Positions 34,775 through 48,245 of a stretch of 64,000 bases of DNA are shown in pieces. Source of the stretch: Thelephora terrestris (taxonomy: Eukaryota; Basidiomycota; Agaricomycetes; Thelephorales; Thelephoraceae); contig WIUZ02000010.1 in NCBI GenBank assembly GCA_015956445.1, positions 1-64,000 of the forward strand, given 5' to 3'. Numbering within the stretch: position 1 is the stretch's first letter; each line of letters opens with the position of its first letter. A program made the position numbers and the translations under genes. The notes beneath the pieces are model-generated. The model searched no databases. It was not told where the DNA came from and worked only from the letters and a program-made list of their open reading frames with translations.

Positions 34775-35395
34775 TACCGGCTGTGATTCCCTTCAGCACA
34801 CATCGATGTACACTCCTGCCCGTGGAACTAAGCCCCACGATACCGGAAGGAGCAATGAATGCCGCACGAGACGTTTCTATTGGTGGTGTTCGCCGTCTTT
34901 TTCGCCGTCTTCGAGCTGCCTATTGGGTGTGCGTGTGTTCCATTTCACAGTGGAAACCAATGAAAGGCCAAATTTTTCCGACTTCCCTCCGTGCACCATT
35001 GTCACTGTCCGGGATGTTCTCACTTGTCCTCATCCCTACCAGTTTCGTTACACCCTCTTTTCCTTGCGTAAACCTTGATTGCTCATCCTCATTCGTTCCG
35101 AGTTAGTGGTTTCTGTTTGCTACAGTAATGCCCGTGAGTCCTTGGCTGACTTCCTTAGCATTTCACATGTCGTGCATGTCCCCACGCCTGGCCTTCATTC
35201 ACGTCTCTTTGCATAATATACGAGGATTCGTTCCACGTCCTGTGTATGTAGAGTAGCCGGAATACGATTGTATTATTACATATTCCGCATTACAAAGTCG
35301 AGATTGTATAGGTTGTATGGTACAGCATGTACAAGCAAAGGTGTGATGGTTGGGAAGTTGCGGATGACTGTTGATTGTGTGGTGTGCGTCATTGA

Positions 35396-35962
35396 TCATT
35401 GCAAGTGACCACTCCTTTCCGGGGCTTGATTGGGGTCGTCAACAGTGGCTCGGTTCTGGAGTATTTTGTCTCCGTGCTCCTTGGTCTCAGGCTATAGATT
35501 TTTGTATTCACAAAGGTCAACTCGGTGCCAGAACGGGTTATGATTTGACACGTACCCGTCGCAACATTGTTCCGCGATACTTCTTCGCATACCCTATGAC
35601 CCTCTCTTTCCACGAAGGGGTGTCAACCACAACATTGCGAACTGCTGAGCCATCACCGGGCTGAGTGGAACCTACAATAAGTATGAAGTGCGGTGAGAAG
35701 CGTAGCTTATAAGTCATGAAGAAATTTATTTGCGAGGGAGATTTTAGGGGTTCAAAGTTACGATCACGCAGACGTAAACGTCCGAGGGCGGTCACGTAGG
35801 GTGCAAAATCGAGAAATGCGCTATCCTACCTTGCTGAGTTGCTTCGTCGACATTTTTCAATACGATTTTGGGTAGTTGGGATGAATGCGTGTCCGTTGTC
35901 CCTGGGAGGGCACCACCGGTGGCTGCTGGTGAAGTCGTATCACGTTGGTAGTTGGTAGACAT
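35396..35962 (-). CDS. Small CsbD-like protein
   Basis: Model: complement(join(35396..35491, 35556..35671, 35830..35962)), 114 aa, hydrophilic. The middle holds WKERVIGYAKKYRGTMLRRP followed by ETKEHGDKILQNRA, the Lys/Arg-Gly helical pattern of fungal CsbD-like proteins (compare the 18777-19690 gene). The start is MSTNYQRDTTSP. Function unknown; related small proteins are often stress-associated. Confidence 0.72.
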
Positions 35963-38624
35963 GGCTAGCAGCAATAGATATAGAGCGTGGTGTTCTCGAG
36001 ATATTGGGGGGGCTGAAGATGGTCGCGAAGGGTAGATGGAGGTGGTGGGCAGTGAAAAGTTTGGATAACATTTCCTTCGACTCGGAGCATATAGTCTCCG
36101 CAGGAGAGGGGTCCGGGAGTATGTCGTAGCCAATGACGTCGCCGATCCACCCCACACTTGTTAGCCATGATTGGCTCGCGATCAGCCGCTTTGGCGCTCG
36201 CAGGAGCGGGAGCTACTCGCAGCTCGAATCTGAGTCGGACTCGGGTCACGGCAACACTACCCCGTGGTCTCCCGTGGTCCATATGGTCGCAGGAGTTGGT
36301 GGCGTCAACGGACCAAGGTCACCCGAGTACGTACGCTCCGTCCCGATTACAGGCACCCTCAATTTTAGGTCTGTCTATGGTTCGCGGTAGTCATTTCTCG
36401 AAAGCTCGGCAAGATGTGGGGTGCGATAGGAAATCCCGGGAAACCCCTTTCATACTAAGAGCGTTGGCGGCAAGCCTCGAGTATGTCGTCGGCAATGCCG
36501 CCGCCGTACTTAGACCGGCGAGCGAGCGTATCGTCTCACCGGTCGTAGAGAACCGTATCGGTGACACTTTCAAACGCAACAAGGCGAAAACCTTCGGAAG
36601 CATCGCAGATAATCGGCATAATTCCCCGTTCTGTACCGCACGGACCAGCTCTGTGTGCCCACGCGAAAAGCCACACGGTCTCCGAAAGATTGACTCGGGC
36701 CCTTGTCGGGTCTGACGATCACGTCCCCCGATCCTTAACCTCCGCCCCCCCGGAGTAAGGCTCTCAGAGTGCCGTAGATCAGGGGTATAAATCGAACGCG
36801 ATTGAAATTTGTGGGGGATCCTGCGAGCTCCGATCTGCTATGAAGATCGCAGTGGATCGGAGACCCTACTTATGAATATAAGACAGGTTGGCAGGTGACG
36901 GTGATGAACGATCGCCACAGACGAGACTAGGATTCACAATCGGTCGATCGCAAAAATGGAGGCGGTAGGATGCTCGTTGCAAATTTCCGTCGAGTCACGG
37001 TTCCCCCTCCCCCCTGGCTGCGGAATATACGAAAGGCGGCGAACCTAAAATAACCTAGTCGCCGATGCCATCCAAGATAAAAAACGACAGGGATCGTAAC
37101 GTGTTGGCCATCCGACCGTCTGGCGGATCCTTGACGATACCCCGCAAGTAATACCACGAGCGGGGTTCTAGAAACGGCATCCTACCTGTGACCTTTAGAC
37201 CCAGTATAGTCGCGAACGTGTCCCGGTTCGGTCAATGACTTGAGCACGAGTGCGTCGAAATGTGAATGCCTCGAAACTCCTAATTTTAGAACAGTTACTT
37301 ACCTCCCGGACTCTTCTGACACGACTCGGATGTCTCTCGGTCACAGTGATAGCACGCGGTAATTAGGCTGGCACCATCGGACTTTGGATACGGCCTGGAC
37401 TCCCAGACCTCCGGTGGGGGATAGAGAGGAGGAGGAAGGCAACCCCCGCGTTCAAGCTCAAGGTCGGCGGTCGACAAAAGGAGTGACCGAAGGGAACTTG
37501 TGGAAGACCGGTGGGAGCCACAGAACGTGAGCCCCGCCTCCGACCGTTTCACACGCCAAGTCCCCGCTCCTCGGTTCCACTTCCAGGGGCGTACGTACAT
37601 ATTTCCCGCACATCCCGAGGAGCAAACTCATTCAGATCCACCCCACACACACTCACATTTAACGCTCGCCCAGTCCGTCGTGTATGAACGCAATACGGAA
37701 TTCAAGACTCCCGGACACGGCCTTTTACGTCCACCTCTCGTCCAGAAGGTCGAAAGTACGTTGAGCGGTGAGGGATTGATGAAAAACAGTAACGTATAGC
37801 CGTTTGCCCATGACCCTACAACGCAAACACCACAGGATTCACATGCCGAAAGCAAGATCCGGTCGCTCCCTCGCGATTCCACCTAGTAATCGACTTACAG
37901 CAGCTACCCCAACGGAGTGGACGCCGAGGGGGGGTCCTGGAGGCGAACAAGGGAAATGCCGTGATGCGGTTTCGCGATGCATCTGGGATGGAGATAAATC
38001 GATGATTCGGGGAGATCCAGTGGATCCGACGAAATCTCGCCCCCACCCCCCCTGGATGACTATCATTCGGTCAAACGCGGTCCCAACCCTCAGACTGAAA
38101 CGTAAGCAATAAACCTGCAGACGCCCTGTTTTCTGGAGTGAAGGAAAGGGGCTCTTCCGATGCGCTGCATTGATCGCAGTCTCGTATACAAAGCCGTAAG
38201 TCAGACGGGGATATAAAGATGCGGCTTGTTCGCACGGGCGCCTCAGCCCGAGAAGCCCGTCTAGATAGGAAATAAAACGTACACCCTTAGCATCAAGATC
38301 TCGATGTAATGCGAGTCACTTTGTAAACTCGTCATGCTCACGTCTCGTCGCACTCCAAAAGAGTCAAGTCTTAATGTAAAGTTTTGGAGCGCCGCGATGC
38401 TGGGGTACTTGAAAACCGCTTTGTAAATAGGTTCACCGGTGATTGCATTCCCGGGATTCCAAGAGCATATGTAAATTCCGGATACGCTACAGGAGGCTAG
38501 ATATTTTGACTACTTCGTCGTGGTAATGTCAAATGCGAAGCAAAAAGGGGTCAAGAAAGAGAGTCGTAAACATCGTGAGAAAATGAAACGTCAACAATTC
38601 GTGAGGGCGGCAAAAACGACCCAT
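35963..38624. other. Long stretch; possible unresolved minus-strand gene at 37.0-38.1 kb
   Basis: No complete gene was found. On the minus strand, 37070-37200 contains a protein-like frame (LEPRSWYYLRGIVKDPPDG, then NTLRSLSFFILDGIGD). About 37295-37400 has another (ACYHCDRETSESCQKSPGG) ending at a good donor (GGAG|GTAAGT). No continuous phase-consistent model or domain was established. The rest shows nothing recognisable. Confidence 0.35.
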
Positions 38625-39997
38625 TCATGCCTTCCTAAGGATTGCCATGAGCCCGTCTGAATGTGCAGAAAAGATCACATCTACGAGTATTTCGTCCTCG
38701 TGCCGGTACTTGACAAGCCCTTTCGCTTTCTGTGCTTCCCCTTTCCCATACAGTTTTTTCTTACCGTTCTCCCTGCTGTAGGGCTTAGGCCCATGCCTCG
38801 GCGGCTGTGGAGGTGGAGTCTCAGCGCTATCGGATCGGATTACTGTTAGGAGACACCACTACCGGGAACTAAAGGAACTCTCACCTTGAATTTCGCCCAG
38901 GGACGTAAACTGTAAATTTCCCAAAACCAAAACCTCCATCGCTTGGTTGGCCACGCTCGTTGACTCCCCAGCTCTTGCAGGTATCAATCCAGCTTCGCAC
39001 GAGCTCCTGGTCTTTTGCGGCCACGAAGTCATAGAACGAGCGTCCCATTATGGCCGTTGTGGGTAAAACGCAATCGTTCGAGCAATAGATGACGTCACAC
39101 CGGACGGAAAACCTATTGAGAATGAAAAGCGTGCGAAGTGACTGGGCGGCCAGCTGGGGGTAACTCGAAGGCCGATTGGAAAAGAGGTCGTCTATGGAAA
39201 CCGGCTGAGAAGAACCTAGAGAGGTGATAGGCTGATTAGACGGCCCGGCAAGGTTAGCGGGGATATGGCACGGTGGCATTGGGGATGGATCGTTCCATTT
39301 CTATGCCATGAGTAGTAAGTCAAAACGTGTAAATGACACCAACCCGATATACTCACCCGGAATTGGAAATTGGTGGCAGTAGGTGATATAATTTGCACTT
39401 CCTGTGCCGTCGACGCATTGCGCATAGCCTGTGGACCTGGCTGGGCAAACGATACGCTCCCTGCCGTGACGGTATGGACGATCGTGCGGGACTGATCGGG
39501 CAGCGCCTGTCAGCGAACATAACAGGGTAGCAGCGGTTATACGCACGACACAACACAAGACGTAGCCTCGCAATGGATCTTTGTGTCGCAGCCGAAGGTA
39601 GGCCAACACAGCTGCCTTATCCTGGGTAATTGTATCGCTGTTTATCGCAGCATTAACGCCTACGGCCCGCAGTGTAGATGTGAAAACCCACAAATGGAGG
39701 CGCTGGACTGCGGCCGATTCGTCTGGATGTGTGAGGTCGATCGACGGCTTTCCGACGAGTTCTTCGGGCTCATAGCCGAGGAGCTCCTTCACAGAGCGCG
39801 AGGCGTAGAGCCATTTTGCCTGTGACAAGAGTAAATGTAACCATCGCGAGTTCAAGATCGTTACACGAAGGCCTACTTTGTCTGAAAAGTCGACGATGCC
39901 AACTTGCAAGATCAAGCCATGTCAGTGTTAGGGGCGGCGAACAAGTGAAGAAGCGCATACTGAATGAGAGAGCGGGGAGCTCCTTTGTCTTGGGCAT
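38625..39997 (-). CDS. PAS-domain protein
   Basis: Model: complement(join(38625..38826, 38885..39300, 39357..39491, 39547..39637, 39692..39819, 39877..39902, 39961..39997)), 344 aa, seven exons, all phases closing. A PAS fold starts at FIGIVDFSDKAKWLYASRSV, with ELLGYEPEELVGKPSIDLTHPDE, and continues through YLRLRHKDPLRGYVLC and RTIVHTVTAGSVSFA. Then comes MRNASTAQEVQIISPTATNF. The C-terminal part has FYDFVAAKDQELVRSWIDTC and ends DVIFSAHSDGLMAILRKA. This layout matches a fungal family with one PAS and a PAS-like C-terminal region. Such proteins may sense ligands or redox state. No GATA zinc finger or kinase was seen. It is divergent from TRM61 across 442 bp. Confidence 0.85.
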
Positions 39998-40439
39998 GGT
40001 AGATGGCGGCGGCTCTAACGAGGACACTGTTGTGGTGAGAGGATGGGAGAGAGAGAAGGAGGGGCGGCACGGACTCTGTCATTTAGCTAACTTGGTTCTG
40101 TTGTTGGATTTTATGTTTGGTTGGTAGACGCCTGCATTCGTTCGACCTACCCCGTCCGTCCCGTACGGTCGGGTTCCACCGAGATTGGCGCGGAGGTCTC
40201 GTGCGCTCGCCATTGACTGTAACTAGGAAAATCGAAATGAGATTTACTGTTCTCGCATCGAGAGGTGGCCGGGTGCAAAATAAAACAGGAGGTTGTTTTT
40301 AGCGAGATTCTCACAGATGCTCTTTGGGGAACCTAATCTCTTGTATTTGCCCACGTGACTTCCATTTGCGACTAACCCTCTTCCTTTTCCAAAAACCGTA
40401 GAGTAATCGCTTACGCCTCTTCGACAACAACCTCGCTAA

Positions 40440-42521
<2,082 letters not shown>

Positions 42522-42913
42522 TGTATCCACCGCGTCTCATTTTCGAACCACAAATTAAACCTAGTGTACTGGGCACGTCTGATAGAACAGCACCCTGACG
42601 CTCATGTTTGGTATAACGTTAAGATCTCTCCCCGCCACAGCCCAAACCGACGAGATCCCCCAGATCTCCTTGAGGATTCCCAAGGTATTGTACGAGATAC
42701 ACGTGAAGGTAGTTCGAGAACTCTGCCCCCGATTGACAGCCCAACGCCTGCATGACCTTAATCGCCTACTAAAATTATTGCAACCCGAACAATGGCGGCA
42801 GGAATCTCGAGCCCTACCATGACCCTGTGATCTCTCAGAGTCCCGTGCCTATCGCTTCCTGCGATGGGCAAGCGATTGGCGTCCACCTGGGACCGCCCAT
42901 AAGCAAAGGGTGG

Positions 42914-45900
42914 CTAGGCCCTTGCCTTCCTCGATCGAAGAACTCGATCCGATACCGGGACGGCGATAGAGGTGGCACTGGACCCAGATAACGTGCGGGT
43001 GGTTCTCTGTTCGGGCTTCCCTGTCGTCCTCGTTGCTTTCGTCCGTTTCGGACGGGGGCTTGCTAGGGTTGCCCTCGACCTTGACGATCCCTCACCCTCA
43101 ATATCGAAGTCTTCATCGACATCAGGACTCCTTGGACGTTTCTTTCGATGCTTCGGGGTAGATTTTGACGAGGATCGGGTTTTCGCCCTGGAAGACGCCT
43201 TCGAGGACGCCGCCCTACGCTTCGTTGGGGGTGAAGGATCACTTGGGTTATCGCTAAGAGGCGGCTCCTCGTTCTCTCCTACTTCAGGTTCGTCCTCGCT
43301 CCCATCGCTCGCTGGCTTCCGTCGAGCACGCGAAGACCTGACACTTTGTCTAGAAGGTCTGGACCCCCCAGTAGATACCAGCCCAAACTGTCGCTCCCGT
43401 TCTGCGTGCTCAGCAGCCAACTCAGCCATTGTCTTCATTGGCTCGTTCGTTGTTTCTGTCTCCGACTGAACTTCGGTACCCTCCCCCTCGTGCCCCTTTC
43501 CACCGAAAATCCTCCTTGAATTGCGTTCGTCCGCGGCGGGGAGTTCCTCCAATACCCCTTCTGAATCCGGAACCATCTCCACGTCGTCGTCCTCGGTTAG
43601 TAAAAGGGTACGACGATTCCTGGAACGTATATATTGGGATCGTGGTAGACTGAAAGGCTGGACGATTTCGTCCGCGGTCGCGATGAATCCCCCAGCGTGG
43701 AACAAGTCTGGGTCGTGATCCGTCTGCGATAAGGAGAGGAACACAGGTTTGGCTCGGTGCGACCAACAGTTCAGGGGGGTGACACACCTCGGCAATCGAT
43801 CCGCCAACTCCGGATATTTCGACACCGTGCGAGCCTCGTAGCACAGAGTCAACAGGTTCTGGAACCGCGCTCGATACTCGAGCACCGGTCCGCTGTTCGC
43901 TCGTGGGTTTTCCCTTGGCATCCGCTTCGCGATTATCCCCATGGAGGTCAGCTCCCTTATCGGGCCGCTGGTATTGTGCCTGAAGCCTGCGACGGATCTG
44001 CAGACCCTTAACTAAACGAGCCCAACGTTTGAGTACATCCGCGCGGCGTTTGATTTCCTCCTTTTCTGCTCGGTGATGTTCTGCTTGCCAGTATGCCTAC
44101 TCAGATAACAAAGACACGGGTGAGAGTTAGCAGGGTACGGAATGAGTCCAAGTACGCACCTCGAGGATCAGCGCTTCGTGTTCAGACGGAATCACGATAC
44201 CACGCATTACCGGCATAGCCTTCCTATTCTTGAACTCGAATGATACCTGCATTTTGATGGAATGGGCGCCAAGTTTTTCGGACAAAGGGTCGGCTGCGCA
44301 CGCACCACTGCCTCTGCATAATCCACGCCAATGTCTTTCGCAATTTTGGCAGTGCCCTTGTCTGTATCGGTCCATTAGTAAAATGATTTAGTCAAGTGCC
44401 CTCGGTCGGGCACGGGATGGGCGCTGGAGACGTACGAGGAACATGGACAGCCCCTTTCGGTAACATCGAGGGGACATAAAGATCAATGTTCCCAAAATCA
44501 TTCTTGGGAATGATACCCTAAAAATCCGGTTAGCGATTTTTGTAAAACGGTGTAAATGAAGACGACCGGTTAGGGAAATGAGAAACGCACGTTGACCACG
44601 GGTGGAGGTATGTACAATTCCGTCTGGCCTTTCGCGTACAACCCTTGCATCAGACCACCCTCGTTTCCGTCTCCGCTTCCATCACCGTTCTGCTCTGCGA
44701 GCGCCATCTCGACGGCACGTCTCTTGTTGATCGTTACGGCGCGTTGTTTAATCATTTTCATGGGCTGTGCGCCCTCCTTAATTTTGTGCCCCTGACGCAT
44801 CCAACTCTCGGATGATTTGAGGGAAAGCACGTTTCCTCGTGGGTAGACCGCCTCGCCGCGGAATTTTCCTATTTCGACGAGGGGGTGGATCACTTCTGTT
44901 TGCTTGATGTGACGAGCGAGCGCATAGCTGCAAAATTACAAGCAAGCAAATTGAGCGGTATCAGGAAATGTTGTTTGTGATGGTACGTACAGGGGATGGT
45001 CCTTGAATCCTGCTATCGTAGTCGGCATACCTTCCGTTAGTTGATTGGTTTGCAATTGTTCGTCCTCGACTTCGTCTCGATTCTGTCACGAGACGTCAAT
45101 CTCGGAGCGGATCTCAAGGTCATAACATTACCAGTCGGTATGGCCTCTGAACCATGGCGACCACCCGATCCCACCACTCCTTCCTGCTATTCCCCACTCC
45201 GCCACTACGCTGCATCTTCGCAACCTTCGCACCGTAATCCTTCGCGTATCTCGCGGTGACGTCTCGAGCGAAACTGTCCTCTTCGAACGCCATCACGTAG
45301 AGCATCCGATTACGGATTTTCTCTCCTTTCCTCGGAAGGTTCGAGAAGGCGGGGTCGAACACCTTGCGCTTGTGGACGATCGCTCGTATCGGATCGACAG
45401 GTAGCCAACTGCAATCCGCACGAGAGAATACTTCAGTCCACATCGTTGGGGGTGCCGCCATCAGGTCAAAATCATCTGGGAATGTGTGAGCCGGAAGTGA
45501 GGGCGGTGTAATCGAGCCTTACCTTCCAAACTTTTCCGTGGGGGCGGTTTTGATCGTGATTTACGGAGGCGAACCGCCGGAGTTGGTTTTTGTCTCCCCT
45601 TGCCTTTCCCTTTGCCATCAACGGAGGGAGACCCAGTGGTCGAAGATCTGCTCCCATCTGAAACAACATACCCCCCGTCAAATTCTGTTGCCCGCCCCTT
45701 ACCCTTGTTGTCACGGACTAAGGGCACTGTAATTTCCTCCATATCGGAATCGGGATCGGCAGGGGTGTCGGTTCGCGATCTTTTCTTCCCGTTTGGTTTT
45801 GATTTACCACCATTTGCTTGCCATGGGACGCTCTGAAGACTGACAACTAGTCGAGCTGGGATATCCAACGCTCGACAGAGAGCCGTGAAGAGCTGGGCGC

Positions 45901-46676
45901 TGACGTCACGAGATCCGCTCCTCATCAATGCGTGCTTCATCAAACTTTTCGAAGACTTGATAATCTCGTGGCCGTCTAACGAAGCATATGCGAGTTGATA
46001 ATCGTCGTCGAACTCGTATTCGTCCAATTTGAGGAGTTGTTGGATTTCCTCGAAGGTGTGACTCTCGATGTGCCCCGTTTTCTGGACCCTAAAGAAGACG
46101 TCCGACCACCACTCGACGAGCGCCTTGACTGAGTTTTCAAACGTGTGCCCCCGATAGCCTGCGTCGGGGATAAGAGACTTCTTGATGCTGAGGAAAGCGC
46201 TCTGCAAGCTCAACGGCGCTAAGGACATCAACCGAGCCTATAGCAACCCAGAAGTCAGCGCTCGTGAGTCCCAACGGTGTCAAAAATTTCACTTGTAGCA
46301 GCTTGTCGTTGAGCCATCTATTTCGAAGGACGGCGTTTGCAATGAGGAAGACGGTGTGGACTTTATGGCATTCAACCCGCGTAAGGCGTTCGGCATAGAT
46401 GGCTGCATTGAGTGCCTTTTTCCTTGCGAAGGTTCAAGCGGGGTTGTAAGAGAGGGTATTCGAGACTCACAGCGCATCCTCTTTGTCCTTTTTACCCTTG
46501 CGAGACTCGAGCGTGATCTCGATTGTGGGCGCGGCCGGAGCAATTAGGATGTTGATATTATCCGGAGTTACACTTGCGGATGGACCTGCTTGCGGCTGAG
46601 ACGGAACATAGACTTCTTCCCACTCGAAATCGTCGTCACTATCGAACTGTGGGGTATCATCATGGGAGTTGTCCAT
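42914..46676 (-). CDS. RAD4: DNA damage recognition protein Rad4/XPC
   Basis: Model: complement(join(42914..43723, 43788..44096, 44160..44246, 44306..44361, 44436..44517, 44591..44927, 44991..45082, 45132..45475, 45523..46237, 46293..46422, 46471..46676)), 1055 aa, 11 exons, all phases closing. Rad4/XPC detects helix-distorting lesions and starts global nucleotide excision repair, with Rad23. The acidic N-terminus holds [10 protein letters not shown] transglutaminase-like domain (about 70-470) includes [20 protein letters not shown] and [20 protein letters not shown]. Beta-hairpin domains follow, with [36 protein letters not shown], and the [18 protein letters not shown] block. The C-terminal 270 residues are acidic, Ser-rich and basic in turn, ending [12 protein letters not shown]. 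The ATG at 46676 is the first in frame before the acidic motif. Confidence 0.95.
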
Positions 46677-48245
46677 AAGATGGCGTTTGGAGACGCGTTG
46701 AGAGGGATTGCTAATTAGAACGCGGGCCAGTCGCGCGCAGTCACGCTGACTCAACGTGACCAATCCCTGTCACGCCAAACGGAAACCCGACCAATCGCAA
46801 ACCACCATGAATGACGCGTCTAACGAACTTCGACACCGAACTCATCCAGCATTGCATTTTTCGATTTGATCCCTCACATTTACAGCGCGTACGCCTTACT
46901 CCATGTGGTAAAATGATAAACCCGAGCGCGTCTTCCAGTACTTCAGTCTTATCTATCGCCAATGGGTAACTGCTCTCGGCACCCACGGACTGAAGTACTG
47001 AACGGCGAAAGGACCAGCATCGTCTCCCAGTCCCACACCAGGGACGAGAAATTTGTTATCTCGTGCTCCACGTCCGCAAGAGTCGCAGGTACCGTCAATT
47101 GATTTATTGCGAATTACGATCAAACGAGTGGGAAGGCCACAGATAAGCTCGTGTCCTCAACGCCACGGTCTAAGTACTGTGGACGCTGATGCACTTGCTG
47201 GTGGACGTGGGTGGACGCCAGCGCAAATCCATCAGAATGACCGTAGATGACCGTGGGGATTAGCAGCTGATAGTTGTGACGGCGCTTGCCCTCCCCGTCG
47301 ACGTGAAATTCGATCGTCTAAGCGGTTGCGACTGTTCCTCATTTTGCCAACATCCCCTGCAGGTGACCTCTCAACACCGCCCACGGCCTCACGCCACTCC
47401 GAAACTCTGCAACGCTCTGACACTCCGCCGCTTATGTGCTATTCCCGGTGTGATTTTGGGCTGTCTTTAGCTACCTGGAAAATGCAAGTCGTGCGACCTC
47501 AAACCTCGGACTCGGGAGAAGACAAGCAGTTAATGCATCCGAGATCGTGATGCTCGGAAAGAAGTGGGCTCAGAAGCGGAGCAAGCCCAGCAAGATGGCG
47601 TCTTCACCCTGGTGACGCCTCCTTATCCCACAAGCGTTCTGGCAGCCTATCCCACTAACGTCGTGACAGGTCATTCCACAAGGATTTCTGACGGTATTTG
47701 CGATCGCTGCATGTTTTCGACGACAGCCCGATAGCCACCTACCATCTCGAAACTCCCGCGCTGGTGGTTATTGCTATCAAATGGATGGGCGGTCGCCGTC
47801 GATCCGGGACGGGTCTTTGTTTGCTGTAGGCCCCTCTCGGCGTCTAATCGACCAGTTCGTTTCTAAGGAATATTCATGATCTCGGAAATTCCACCACATG
47901 GAGATGAGCCGAATCTGGGTTGCGCTAAGCGTCAAGAAGTTTGATCGCCACTCTCGTCATCCAAGGTCGTCAACTACAGGCGACGGACAAGAAAAGGGCC
48001 CTAAGCGACTACTTCCTGCCCTTTCCTTCTCCTCCCCGCTCGCAGTCTGCTCTCTCTCAATTCCAAACCTTGATCACGGTTAATGAGCTTGCAGCGCAAA
48101 CCGCGCTCGTGATATCCAGCATTGCGGTCGTGACCAGGTTTTCTCCACACTCGTTCAACATCCACACTCTTTTTCTCTGACCTTCGTTCCATTCTCCAAA
48201 CCGTTTGCTTTCCACCTTTTGGGATTCTCTGGAGGAACTTCTGAT
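46677..48245. other. Intergenic between RAD4 and the Pro-rich protein
   Basis: This is the shared upstream region of divergent genes. Only short frames without motifs were found. No gene recognised. Confidence 0.5.

Noticed and set aside
48219-48245. Longer start for the Pro-rich protein
   Set aside because: The upstream extension begins at TTG rather than ATG; the first ATG in frame is 48246.
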